Assembly: GCF_000420505.1 (NCBI RefSeq)
Contig: NZ_ATVB01000006.1
Span: 1 to 64,000, forward strand
Direction: 5' to 3'
DNA from: Alloscardovia omnicolens DSM 21503
Lineage (GTDB): Bacteria; Actinomycetota; Actinomycetes; Actinomycetales; Bifidobacteriaceae
Length of the DNA: 64,000 bases
Positions within the stretch are counted from its first letter, which is position 1, and each line of letters opens with the position of its first letter. Both the position numbers and the translations under genes were made by a program. Below are positions 18,559 to 28,200 of this stretch, in pieces. The notes below the pieces were generated by a model that saw nothing but the letters and a program-made list of their open reading frames with translations, did no database searches and was not told the origin of the DNA.

Positions 18559-18605
18559 AAGGCTCTGTAGTATGGTAATAGTTTCTGACCATAGAACAGA
18601 GCCTT
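18559..18605. terminator. Two-part hairpin between convergent reading frames
   Basis: AAGGCTCTGT at 18559-18568 pairs with ACAGAGCCTT at 18596-18605, and inside it TATGGT (18571-18576) pairs with ACCATA (18588-18593). The result is a long, stable stem 30 bases after the lipoprotein stop. There is no T-run on either side, so it is called a probable terminator from position and stability only. Confidence 0.5.
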
Positions 18606-18738
18606 AGTCAGTGATAGGAATAGAAGTATTATTACTATCTATTTGCCCTGAGTTTACTTGTTCGAGTTCATTATCATATTTATTGATTGCTTCAATAATG
18701 TCTGTTTGTAAGGGTTGTTTATCTATCTGATTTTCCAT
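18604..18738 (-). CDS. Small hypothetical frame, possibly a gene remnant
   Basis: On the minus strand an ATG at 18738 opens 44 codons (MENQIDKQPLQTDIIEAIN then KYDNELEQVN...), a charged, helix-forming sequence. The same frame is open for about 20 codons upstream without an obvious start or ribosome binding site (KITIQRLI precedes the ATG), which suggests it may be the C-terminal remnant of a longer lost protein. No family was recognised. It ends inside the hairpin at 18559-18605. Confidence 0.3.
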   Translation of the reverse strand: MENQIDKQPLQTDIIEAINKYDNELEQVNSGQIDSNNTSIPITD

Positions 18739-18875
18739 TATCAGTCGTTGAATAGTGATTTTGTATCGCAGTAGGCGTGAGCATAATAGAAGCTTCTAGC
18801 AGTGGTGCCATATAATATAGACAGCTTTTACTCAGCTAATGGGCGGGGTGAAAATACGCAGCTAGGGAGGCTAGC

Positions 18876-19334
18876 TTAGTCGGCTCAAAAAAGAAAAAGT
18901 ATAAGACAATTGGGATAAGTGTTTTTGTAGTTATCGTTATTAGTATTTGTATACTTATATGACCTTTTCATCCGACTTTTGTATGGAAAGCGTCCGCATC
19001 GAAGAATTTCAATCAGTATCAACCGTTTAGCCTTCAAATGGCACAACGGGCTGAATGGTTTCTTACTCCTGGCGCCTATGAACGTGTAGAGGTATCTTAC
19101 GATGAACATGATACTCAGGATTATGTTTCATTTATAATTGGCGCAGTAGAATGCAAGTCTAACGGAGATACGTGTGGTGTAGGGGATTCTATTTATAGTG
19201 CAATCAAAAAGTATGGTAGAAAAAATTTCGCATTCGTTCATGTAAAACTAACCGCCCATGGAAGCGGTTATGAAACATGGGGATATTGCTATGCGTGGAA
19301 TCATGTGAGATGGGTTCTTATATCTAGAGAATAA
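18876..19334 (+). pseudogene. Small membrane-anchored hypothetical protein interrupted by TGA
   Basis: One frame runs from about 18876 with a lysine-rich start (GSKKKKYKTIGIS), one hydrophobic span (VFVVIVISICILI), an in-frame TGA at 18960-18962, and then continues open to 19334 through FVWKASASKNFNQY and SLQMAQRAEWFLTPGAYERV. The tail from ATG 19038 alone would encode 98 residues. A GGAGG at 18866-18870 lies eight bases before a GTC, where a start codon would be expected, so the start may also be mutated. The layout (short cytoplasmic tip, one membrane span, small external domain with two cysteines near ECKSNGDTCG and aromatic C-terminus) is that of a small exported protein. No family was recognised. 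Confidence 0.45.
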
Positions 19335-19586
19335 AAGATAATCCTCTAAGATAATTAAAGTCCTTGTGCTGTGAGCAAAAAAATCAGTTCACGACAGCCA
19401 TGTAATACTCGGCTTACTGCGTCTATCTCTTGTGAGGCTTGTGATGTTGTAGCTTTAATGCTTGGGCTCACGTGTAAAGCTTGTAACGAAATAAGCGTGT
19501 TTTTAAGCCCTCTTTCAGCTTTAGTTCTTTACGCATCAGCGTAGACGTAAAACTTAGCAGGTGATTAGCGGGAGTTTGTTCTATCA

Positions 19587-19720
19587 TCAAGCTTTAGTTT
19601 TCACGCGCTGACCCATGCGTAAGACTAAAACGCGACAACCCTGAGCGTCAACGAAATAAAAGCCTAGATGAGAGTAGTCAATCAAGCACGCCAAAAGCCA
19701 TAGAGCTATCTTATTTCAAT
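19587..19720 (-). other. Open minus-strand segment of unclear origin
   Basis: Directly after the LacI remnant on the minus strand an open frame of about 44 codons reads IALWLLACLIDYSHLGFYF then VDAQGCRVLVLRMGQ and ends at TGA 19587-19589. It has no clear start codon or ribosome binding site. It could be a piece of a carbohydrate gene that once followed the LacI gene, or chance. The remainder of 19335-19586 shows nothing recognisable. Confidence 0.2.
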
Positions 19721-19861
19721 AAGTCTTTGCACAAACCAGTGGAATCGCGCACAACTAGCTCAGGATCATAGGGAATAACACGCTGAATAGACAATAAGCT
19801 ACTGTCGTTCATCATCGGGTGGCGGGTGGCGAGAGATGAGATAGATGCAAATTCTTTAGGT
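19721..19861 (-). pseudogene. C-terminal remnant of a LacI-family sugar regulator
   Basis: The minus strand encodes about 46 residues including EFASISSLATRHPMM and IQRVIPYDPELVVRDSTGLC, ending at a TAA (19721-19723). The block RVIPYDPELVVRDST matches the usual C-terminal end of LacI/GalR repressors, where such a strand followed by ELVVR(D/E)ST is common. The DNA-binding and sugar-binding domains are absent: upstream is a stop codon and then acpS. This is a scar of a deleted regulator, pointing to loss of a carbohydrate locus here. Confidence 0.6.
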
Positions 19862-19883
19862 CATCAGTGCTACATTTACTCCT

Positions 19884-20399
19884 ATGACGTGTTTAGACGG
19901 TGTGGAGAGTATGGCTTGTATTGCGGGTATGGGGCATGACATTGTTGATTGTGTAGCATTTAGTGAGCAAGTGCAGCAGCCGGGAACACGTTTTGAACAG
20001 CTTTTTTCTTCACGTGAGCGTTTGCAATGTCGCATGCGTGGCGGTAGTAAAGATGATTACGCACGTCATCTGGCTGTGCGTTGGGCTGGAAAAGAAGCTT
20101 TTCTTAAAGCATGGTCGCATGCACTAAGTCCTGAACTAATAATGCCGTATACTATTGAGGACTTCCCCTGGGCATCTGTTGAAATTGTTAGCGATTCGCT
20201 TCGCAGACCTTCTGTATATATAACAGGCGACGTGCAGGAGAAATTGTATGCGAGTTTGAGAAATCGCGGCCTTGTAAGTGCTGAGCAAAGTGTGCGATGC
20301 CATATATCTGCCAGTCATGACGGCTCTATGGCAAGTGCAGTTGTTCTTCTGGAAATTATGAGTGCGGCGGCTATGAGTACGGCAGTCCATCATACATAG
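19884..20399 (+). CDS. acpS: Holo-[acyl carrier protein] synthase
   Basis: This small transferase attaches phosphopantetheine from CoA to the carrier domain of FAS-I. It shows the magnesium-binding signature GMGHDIVD, the central RWAGKEAFLKAW motif and the C-terminal ISASHDGSMASAVVL, which together define the AcpS family. The first ATG (19884) would give 171 residues, but translation may start at ATG 19911 (MACIAGMGHDIVD), which has GGAG just before it; family members are usually nearer 130-160 residues. FAS-I in this window has no built-in transferase domain, so this is its likely activator. The gene is separated from fas by 4.3 kb of decayed accessory DNA. Confidence 0.9.
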   Translation: MTCLDGVESMACIAGMGHDIVDCVAFSEQVQQPGTRFEQLFSSRERLQCRMRGGSKDDYARHLAVRWAGKEAFLKAWSHALSPELIMPYTIEDFPWASVEIVSDSLRRPSVYITGDVQEKLYASLRNRGLVSAEQSVRCHISASHDGSMASAVVLLEIMSAAAMSTAVHHT

Positions 20400-20443
20400 T
20401 TATTACAATAAAGAAGTGAGAAAATGAAGTTCGAAGGAGATTT

Positions 20444-21058
20444 ATGCGTGCATTAATTATTGTGGATGTGCAACCAACATTTTGCGAAGGTGGGGAACTG
20501 CCTGTACAAGGCGGGAATGCGGTAGCTGAGCGTATTGCTCAGTATGTGCGCGCGCATCGAGAGGACTATACATTCCTCGCTACCACTCAGGATTGGCATA
20601 TTGAGCCGGGCAATCATTTTAGTAAAACACCTGATTTTATTGATACGTGGCCTCCTCATGGAGTAGCAGGTAGTGATCATGCAGCGCTGCATCAAGATAT
20701 TCAATATCTCGGAATTACTCGCCATTTTAAGAAGGGGCAGTATAGCGCAGCATATTCGGGTTTCGAAGGTATAGAAGATAATAATAATGCCGTAGAAAGT
20801 CGCGAAGCAGTCGAGGCTGCTGAATCTGCTGGACGCACCCTAGAAAATGCTTTACGCGCTGCATCTATTTCTGAGGTTGATGTGTGTGGATTAGCATTGT
20901 CTCACTGTGTGAAGGAAACAGCTCTTGATGCTCGTCGTTTAGGCTTTGAAACCCGTGTATTAACGAATTTAAGTGAGCCAGTAAGTCCAGAACAGGGCAT
21001 TGCCGCCTGCGATATATTACGCGAAAATGGCGTAGAGCTCGTCGAAGTAGAGATTTAA
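20444..21058 (+). CDS. Nicotinamidase/isochorismatase-family hydrolase
   Basis: The 204-residue protein has the fold signatures of nicotinamidase: ALIIVDVQPTFCEGG at the N-terminus with the catalytic aspartate (Asp8), a metal-site segment TTQDWHIEPGNHFS, the catalytic lysine region HFKKGQYSAAYSGF, and the nucleophile cysteine in SHCVKETALDARR (Cys155). PncA converts nicotinamide to nicotinate for NAD recycling; the metal-ligand pattern D-x-H...H favours this over other isochorismatase-like enzymes. The residues before the cysteine (LSH) differ slightly from the more common DYC form. AAGGAGAT is six bases before the ATG. A 22-base gap links it to the helicase gene downstream. Confidence 0.8.
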   Translation: MRALIIVDVQPTFCEGGELPVQGGNAVAERIAQYVRAHREDYTFLATTQDWHIEPGNHFSKTPDFIDTWPPHGVAGSDHAALHQDIQYLGITRHFKKGQYSAAYSGFEGIEDNNNAVESREAVEAAESAGRTLENALRAASISEVDVCGLALSHCVKETALDARRLGFETRVLTNLSEPVSPEQGIAACDILRENGVELVEVEI

Positions 21059-21079
21059 TTCACGGTAAGTGGGGTAGAC

Positions 21080-24000
21080 ATGGTCAGAGTTTCACCGGAA
21101 CAAGCATATGTAACGGTGTCAGCGCAGATGAGGGAGCAGGTAGAAAGCAGTCATAGCGGTCAAGATGCTGCGAGCCATGCGCGCGCATGGCTAATTACTG
21201 GTGCGCCTCGAAGCGGTAAAACGAGCTTGGCTCTCGATCTAACTGCCCATGCTATTGAACTGTATGGTTCCGATAAAGTGAGCCATATTGTTACTAATCG
21301 TTTAGTTGCAGACGATGCAAACCGCGCTTTAATTACACGTCTGACCGTTCTGGGACAGCGCCGTTTAGCTACGACGTTAAGCGCTTTAGCTTTCCGCATT
21401 ATTGAGGAGCGTCAGCTTCTTGCCGGAGGTTCTGCTCCTAAGCTGCTGAACGGAGCTGAACAAACTGCTTCACTTCGCTCTGTTTTGGATGCTCATATTG
21501 AACATGCTCGGTTGGGTGAATTATGTTCAACCTGCATGTTGTTACGCTCGTATTTTTTGGGAGATTCAGCTGCTCATGGCAGTGAAGAAAGTAATCATAC
21601 GGTTGCAACGCGCGATACGGTCAGCCTTTTTGAAAGCTATATAACCCCTACATTCCTGCTGCAATTGCGCGATATGTTCGCCCGCATGAATGAGCTGGGA
21701 GCTTCGCACACAATGGAAGACAAAATCCTCCAAGCTCTATCTTCTACCTCAACTGAAGTGATGTCTGCCAGTGCTCTCAGCCATGCTCACACACAAATTG
21801 AGCTATCATATGCTTTGCGTAAGGAATACGCTCAGCTGGTTCAAGAACAATATTCAGACCAGTTGCGTTTTGACTCTTCGAGATTGTTGCGCGAAGCGGC
21901 ATTAACAGTTCGCAATCATGATGGTTCAGAGAACTTGCATTATCCGCGATTTATAGTGGTGGACGATGCTCAAGAGCTTACTTTGGCTGCTATGTTCCTT
22001 CTGCAGGAACTGTATAAGGCGGGAGCAAGTATTATTTTCTTGGGAAATCCAGATGAATCCGTGCTGGGTTTCCGTGGCGCTTTTGGAGAGTTTTTCTTCA
22101 ATCGTGTGTGTGAAACGCAAGTGGATAATGAGGAATCAGAGCAAGCACATCTGTTCTTAGCACCTGATTTCGCTTGTTTCCAGGCTCAGCGCATTGATTT
22201 GCTTAGCAGTGTGCCAAGCGTAGAAGACATGGACTATAAAACACGTATTGCTTCGCGTGTTGCTTTGAATATTCCTGCCACATACTCCACAGATATTCCT
22301 TTGACTCAGCGTGTGCATAAGTTCCCTGATTCCATAAATCGCTTGAGCGATATTTTTGACGAAAATGCTCAGAGTGCACAAGATTCTTCGGTGCACACGC
22401 ATATTTTCCGATCACCACGCGATGAGATGAGTTATATTCTCAAACAGATTATGCGTGAACGAATGCGCACTCCGAAGCCTTCGTGGAACTCTATGGCAAT
22501 TATTGTGCACGATAATGCTACGGCTCGCGCTTTTGGCCGACGTCTGCAAGATGAGGGCATTCCTGTGCGATTTTCCTCTATTACGAAGCCGCTTGGAGAA
22601 GATCCGGTTACTGTGGGCTTGTTCGCTGCTATCGAGTTAGCTCGCTTGTCTGTTGATTCTGTTGATTTGGCTGATTCGGCTGGGGTTGCTGGATCTGCTG
22701 GGGTTGTTGCGGTTGCTGAATCTGCTGGTTCTGTTGATATGCTTAATCGTCGCGTTGGACAGTTGATGCGTCAGTTTGCTTCTAGTCCGTTTGCTGTTGG
22801 CAACGATAATAAACCGATGAATCTTTCGCATGTGAACGCTTTACTTGAGGCAGTGAGCACGCTGATTCATGCAGCCTCGACTGCGCAAGTGCAGGTGGAC
22901 TATGATTTTTCGGCTGTACGTGAAGCATGGGATAGTGTGTGTGCGCATGATGGGCGGGGGCGGAGCGAAGAATTGCATGCTTCGGCATTAGGGACTTTGA
23001 TTGTGACGGATGCGCATGGTGTGCGTGCCGAGATTCTCAGTCTTCTCGAAGCTATGGATTCGCAGTATTCCAATGATATGAAGTGCGTGAAACGCTTGAT
23101 ACGCATGATAGATGCTGTGCGTGAGGCAGTAGAGAGTGCGAGCGTTTACGATATTATTGCGATTTTGTGGGCAGCATGGGATGCTGCTGATGTCTCTGAC
23201 CAGTGGCAGATAAAAGCTCTTGATTTTTCGGACTTCTCCCAACGATTACGCTATAACGAGTGGTTGGATGGAGCCATGCGCTTGTTTGATTATGCGAATC
23301 AGAAAGCTTCATCAGTCGGTATAGATGCGTTTATAGAGCGCGTGCGTAATTTAGATATTTCTGCGGATTCTTTGGCTCATTTAGCACCGCTAGATGAAGC
23401 AGTTACGGTAACTACGCCGGCGTCTACTGCGGGTGCTCAGTGGGAACAGGTGTGGATGCCGAGCATTCAAGCTGGAGTATGGCCAAATCTTACTTTGCGT
23501 AATACCATGCTCGGAGCAGATAATTTAGCAGAAATTATTATGACGGGACGGCTGCATCAATCTCCTCATGACCGCATGATTGAAGTGTTGCACACCGAGA
23601 AACGCAGTTTCTTAGTATCTCTTACGCGCGCTCAGTCTGTTGTTCATATGAGTGCAGTATGGAATGATGAAACCTCTCCATCTGATTTTCTCTATACCTA
23701 TGCTCCTGAACGTTTCCCTCGCGTTGATGCTTTAGATAAAGCAAACTTTACAGACGTTCCTCTCGTCCAGCTTGCTACCAGCGGTTCGGAAAATCACGAT
23801 ACTCTGGTTAGCACAACCATGACGGATGTTATTCGTCAAGCTCGCGTTATTCTGAGCGAAGAGCTTGCAGATAATCCCGAAGGTTTAAGCGAGCGCGGAC
23901 GTGATGCTTTAGATACTCTTAGTTATGCGCGTAATAAGGGGTATCGCAGTGCTGTTCCTGAACAATGGGCTTTTACTGATGCTGAAGAAGCAGTTGAGCT

Positions 24001-25294
24001 ACCAAACTTTAGTAAGGGCGAAACCGTTAATTTATCTCCGTCAAGCGTAGAAAAACTGTGGGGATGCCCTATTTGTTATCGCTTGGAGAACCGTTTTGGA
24101 GGTCCAACGGCTTCCACAGCGGCCTCGTCTTTCGGTACTCTTATTCATACCATCGCCCAGTGGGCGAGCGAAGAACAGCAGTGTGATAGTAAGGAGTTCT
24201 ACGCTCGAAAGTTGAAGGAGCTTGGCTCAGATGAAGCAGTTATAGACGCTATAACTAGCATCATGATGGAGCAGTATACGCGGCTGAAAACAGAGCCTAA
24301 TATTGATAACGTTGCAGATGCTTATCTGAAGGAAATCAATAACGATAAACTAGCTGAGTCAATCCTAAATAATATTGCTACGTATTTTGTGCATGCGCAT
24401 ACAGAAGGTTTAGCAGGGTTGGCAAGCAAAACAGAATTCCATCCACCGTATATGCCTATTGAACATGCAGAAGCAGAGAAGGCTTTCTGTGCGGATATTA
24501 CATTGGAAGATATACGTTTTGCTTATAATGCTATTCCTGACCGTCCGCATATAAATCGAGAAGAGTTCGAAGAACTTATACGTATGCTGGTCGGCGGCAT
24601 GCCTGAAGGTTTTGATTATGACACGACTGTGCGATTAAAAGGTGTTATTGATCGTGTGGAATGGCATGGTCAAGATAATGGGCGAGACCTTATGTACCTT
24701 GTGGATTATAAAACAGTTGCGAAGCCTCATAATATTACACAGCAGTTTAGTAATCTGCAGTTAGCATGTTATCAGCTTGGCATACTTTTTGACCAGCAGG
24801 AGCACACGACTGACGAGCAGCGAGCGCAGATTTTCGACAAGGCTCCCAATATTGCCATGTCTGTTCTTTTTGATGTGAAGCATGAAAATTCTCCAGCTGT
24901 AACTCGCCACGAAGCTTTTGGAAAGTATCAGCCCGCATTATTTGTCAATGGACATCTGGGCTATGAGGTTGCAACACGTTCTTATAATACAAGTCATTGG
25001 GGCATGATGAGCGATACGTCAAGTATTCTGGTTGATCCTGATGCTATGGATGTATGGCGTGCGGAAGTAAAAGAGCGCGTAGAAAAAGAAATGGAAGAGA
25101 AAGCTGTAGATCGCACTCTTATCTCGCTGAGCTTGGTGGCACGTATTTTTTATGCTGCCGCGGTTTTGCAATCTAATGTTGTTCTTTTAGATGGTCCGCG
25201 ATCAATACACAAGGTACAGTACTGCAACTTTAAGCATGTATGTTCGGCGTGTGCAGGAGGAGATATTTCGGTTATGGAGGAGTGGCTAGCATGA
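21080..25294 (+). CDS. AdnAB/AddAB-like helicase-nuclease subunit with divergent motor and C-terminal nuclease
   Basis: The 1404-residue protein begins with an SF1-type Walker A (GAPRSGKTS, residues 41-48) and has a divergent motif II, DDAQE near 294, in place of DExQD. The C-terminal third holds a RecB-type PD-(D/E)XK nuclease: GTLIHTIAQWA near 1020, GVIDRVEW near 1188 and LVDYKT near 1207. One cysteine pair (GCPICYRLENRF near 995) and three cysteines at the extreme C-terminus (CNFKHVCSACAGG) match the pattern of an iron-sulfur 'staple' around such nucleases. A Val/Ala/Ser/Gly insert lies around 525-555. It overlaps the next helicase gene by the ATGA at 25291-25294. Together they resemble the mycobacterial AdnAB double-strand-break resection machine; which subunit is which is inferred. 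Confidence 0.8.
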   Translation: MVRVSPEQAYVTVSAQMREQVESSHSGQDAASHARAWLITGAPRSGKTSLALDLTAHAIELYGSDKVSHIVTNRLVADDANRALITRLTVLGQRRLATTLSALAFRIIEERQLLAGGSAPKLLNGAEQTASLRSVLDAHIEHARLGELCSTCMLLRSYFLGDSAAHGSEESNHTVATRDTVSLFESYITPTFLLQLRDMFARMNELGASHTMEDKILQALSSTSTEVMSASALSHAHTQIELSYALRKEYAQLVQEQYSDQLRFDSSRLLREAALTVRNHDGSENLHYPRFIVVDDAQELTLAAMFLLQELYKAGASIIFLGNPDESVLGFRGAFGEFFFNRVCETQVDNEESEQAHLFLAPDFACFQAQRIDLLSSVPSVEDMDYKTRIASRVALNIPATYSTDIPLTQRVHKFPDSINRLSDIFDENAQSAQDSSVHTHIFRSPRDEMSYILKQIMRERMRTPKPSWNSMAIIVHDNATARAFGRRLQDEGIPVRFSSITKPLGEDPVTVGLFAAIELARLSVDSVDLADSAGVAGSAGVVAVAESAGSVDMLNRRVGQLMRQFASSPFAVGNDNKPMNLSHVNALLEAVSTLIHAASTAQVQVDYDFSAVREAWDSVCAHDGRGRSEELHASALGTLIVTDAHGVRAEILSLLEAMDSQYSNDMKCVKRLIRMIDAVREAVESASVYDIIAILWAAWDAADVSDQWQIKALDFSDFSQRLRYNEWLDGAMRLFDYANQKASSVGIDAFIERVRNLDISADSLAHLAPLDEAVTVTTPASTAGAQWEQVWMPSIQAGVWPNLTLRNTMLGADNLAEIIMTGRLHQSPHDRMIEVLHTEKRSFLVSLTRAQSVVHMSAVWNDETSPSDFLYTYAPERFPRVDALDKANFTDVPLVQLATSGSENHDTLVSTTMTDVIRQARVILSEELADNPEGLSERGRDALDTLSYARNKGYRSAVPEQWAFTDAEEAVELPNFSKGETVNLSPSSVEKLWGCPICYRLENRFGGPTASTAASSFGTLIHTIAQWASEEQQCDSKEFYARKLKELGSDEAVIDAITSIMMEQYTRLKTEPNIDNVADAYLKEINNDKLAESILNNIATYFVHAHTEGLAGLASKTEFHPPYMPIEHAEAEKAFCADITLEDIRFAYNAIPDRPHINREEFEELIRMLVGGMPEGFDYDTTVRLKGVIDRVEWHGQDNGRDLMYLVDYKTVAKPHNITQQFSNLQLACYQLGILFDQQEHTTDEQRAQIFDKAPNIAMSVLFDVKHENSPAVTRHEAFGKYQPALFVNGHLGYEVATRSYNTSHWGMMSDTSSILVDPDAMDVWRAEVKERVEKEMEEKAVDRTLISLSLVARIFYAAAVLQSNVVLLDGPRSIHKVQYCNFKHVCSACAGGDISVMEEWLA

Positions 25295-28200
25295 CAGAGA
25301 TTACATATACTCCTGAGCAGAATGCTGTTATTTCGGCAGATACTTACGCCAGTATGCTGATTGTGGCAGGAGCTGGATCGGGAAAAACTTTTACCATGAC
25401 CCAGCGTATTATTGCGCTGATTAAGCAGGGCGTATCTCCTGAGAAAATTTTAGGTTTAACATTTACGAAGGCTGCTGCAACAGAACTGCTCACGCGCGTA
25501 TCTTCCCAGGTTTATGCTCACCGCGCTCATACACGCCAAGATGAGGAAACTGATGCAGATTCTGCATTTCTTAAGCCCGAAGTCTATACGTACGATGCAT
25601 TTTTCCAGTCGATTGTGCGTCAATTCGGTTTGCTTGTGGGAATGGATCCTCAGACTGTTCCGCTGAGTGAAGCTGGAACATATCAGCTTATCGATAGCGT
25701 TATTCAGGAACATATTCGTGAGGCGTTAACGGCTATAGAAGATGCAGAAACCACTGATTTAGACGATGACACTGAAGATATAGGGTCATACGGGACATTT
25801 GTTTCTGAAGTTTTGAGTTTATCGGATGCTATTAGCACGAGCATGATTGATTCTGATTGCACGAGTATTGATGAGGCTGTTGAACGTGTAGAGAGCTGGG
25901 ATAGTGCGTTTATTGAGCACATCAATGGGATTATTGATAACGAGTACCCCGCGGAAAAAGATCTTCCTAATTTCGGTGAGAAGGTCAAATTATCTGGAGC
26001 GAAAACTGAAAGAGGTTTTCAAAAGTGGATTGATGAGAAGAGCCGTGATTATCTTGCGTACCTTCTCGTAGATTTACGAAAAAATACAAGTAGACGCTCA
26101 CTATTGCTCAAATATGTGAAACTGTTTCACCAGAAAAAACAAGAATTACATGTGGCACAGTTCGCAGATTTTACGATTGCAGCTATGCAATTAGTGGAAC
26201 GTTTCCCTTGGATTGGGCAGTATTATCGCTCCCGATTTACTCACGTCTTTCTTGACGAATATCAGGATTCTTCTACTGTTCAAGCCAACCTCATAGCCCG
26301 CCTTTTCGCACCACAAGGTGTTCACGCACCATCTGCGAGTGCTCTCACTGCAGTAGGAGACCCGTATCAGGCCATCTATGCATGGCGTGGCGCAGCCCCA
26401 GGCGCTTTCGTGAACTTCCTACGAGCCACACAAGCCCCATCGCCATTGTCTTTAAGTGCCAGTATGCGCAATCCTCTCATTGTGCTCGATATGGCGAATA
26501 TGCTCACCAATCCGCTACGTATCGGTCATAAAGATGTGTATAACCGTGAAGGCAGCATCGCTTTGCATGAGGTGGACGTCAAAAAGCTATCCGTTTTCAC
26601 GCCGCAGAGCGCAAAATCCGCTGAACCTTCTAGTATGGAAACTGCTGAACCGTACAGCGCAAAATCCGCTGAGACGCGCGCCGAAAGCCAGGAATCGCAG
26701 CGCGCCGAAAGCCAAGCATCACACAGCGCAACCCAAACCCCACAGCACACGAAAAACGTAGATTCAGAGAGAAGGCAAACCTCCGAACACCAAGGCAGCT
26801 TCGCCGCCCTCATATACCATACGAAACGTCAAGAAATAGACGGGGTAGTGCGCTATGCAAAGGCTGCAATCGAACGCAGTAAAAGCGAAAATAATCAGCG
26901 CATTGCTCGCGGTCAGAAGGCTCAAGCGGGTCCTTATGTTGCTGTTCTGATGCGCGCTAAAACTCATATGGCGCAATATGCGCAAGCGCTTACTGAAGCT
27001 GGTTTAACCGTGCAGGTCGATGGCATCAACAGTGTTCTTGACCGTCCAGATGCACAAGACATGCTGTATGTGCTTAACTGTGTGAGCAATCATGCAGAAT
27101 CTACAGCTTTAGTCAATCTGCTTGCTAGCACTCGCTATGCGTTGACAACCGAGGATTTGCAGTCCCTTTCGCGTGCTGCATCCGCCTATAATACGTCTAT
27201 TTCTGAGCGTTTAGCCGCACACGTTGGCTTGCATCAGCAGGAAGTATCTTCTCGCAATCACGATACGCCAGTAATCATGACTTTGGTAGATGTGTTGTTA
27301 AGCGATAATCTCTCATGGATTCTCGACACCCATTTCCACGGCAGTGAGCGCGCTCGAACTCGCGTTAGTCAATGTGCTGCCATGTTGCGTAAGGTAGAAG
27401 CTGCCCAGAATATGGGGGTGGAGAAGTGCATACGAGTTGCTGGCGAAGAACTAGGATTAGATATTGATATTGCAGTAGCATATGCAACGTCTCGAGCGAA
27501 AAAACTGACTAAGGAAGCTGCTGCACTCTCCAGCATCGACACTTTAGTAGACTTAGCGCATACCTATGCTGACGAGCTGATAGATGGGCAAAGTGAAAGT
27601 CTGTCGGGTTTTCTCGCATGGCTTCATAATCAGAAGGGCTCTGCTTTACCAAAGAATCCAACAATTATTGGTTCAGATAATGCAGACGTTATTGTATGTA
27701 CTATTCACCACGCCAAAGGTTTGGAATGGGATAGTGTGATTATTCCTTCAATGGAACAAAACAGTTTCCCCTCTAGCCAAGGCAGTGGCCTCAAAATAGA
27801 GCAGGCATTGCCTGAAGGTCCTGTTCCTTTCGGTCAATATGATACGTCCGCGAAAACGTGGTTCTCTGATCCTTCTGCAGTGCCAAATCCTGTGCGCAGC
27901 GATAAAGATGCTGTCTCTCGTTTTGCAGATGCTACAGAATTTAATCAGTTCATTCCAAACGCAGCCGTTTTAGAAAAACTTGTTTATAATCAGATTCGTC
28001 TACCAAAGCGCGAAAAGCTGAGCGAAAAGATGAGTATTCGTGAGGAAAGCGCTCAAACTGTGTTGGAAGATGAACGTCGTTTAGCATACGTTGCCCTCAC
28101 GCGCGCTAAACGAGATGCCATTATGCTCGGGTATGTAGAGAAGGAGTCAGACGCGCTCGATGCGTTTGCACCTGTCCGTTTTACTCCGCAAGGTCAGGGC

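Noticed and set aside
18885..19109. Minus-strand frame of 74 codons opposite the small membrane protein
   Set aside because: It begins inside an AT-rich segment antisense to a better-supported protein frame and has no ribosome binding site or family resemblance.
25240..25290. An upstream start that would extend the second helicase subunit by 17 residues
   Set aside because: The extra residues overlap the cysteine-rich end of the first subunit; ATG 25291 has a GGAGGAG site and the normal ATGA coupling.
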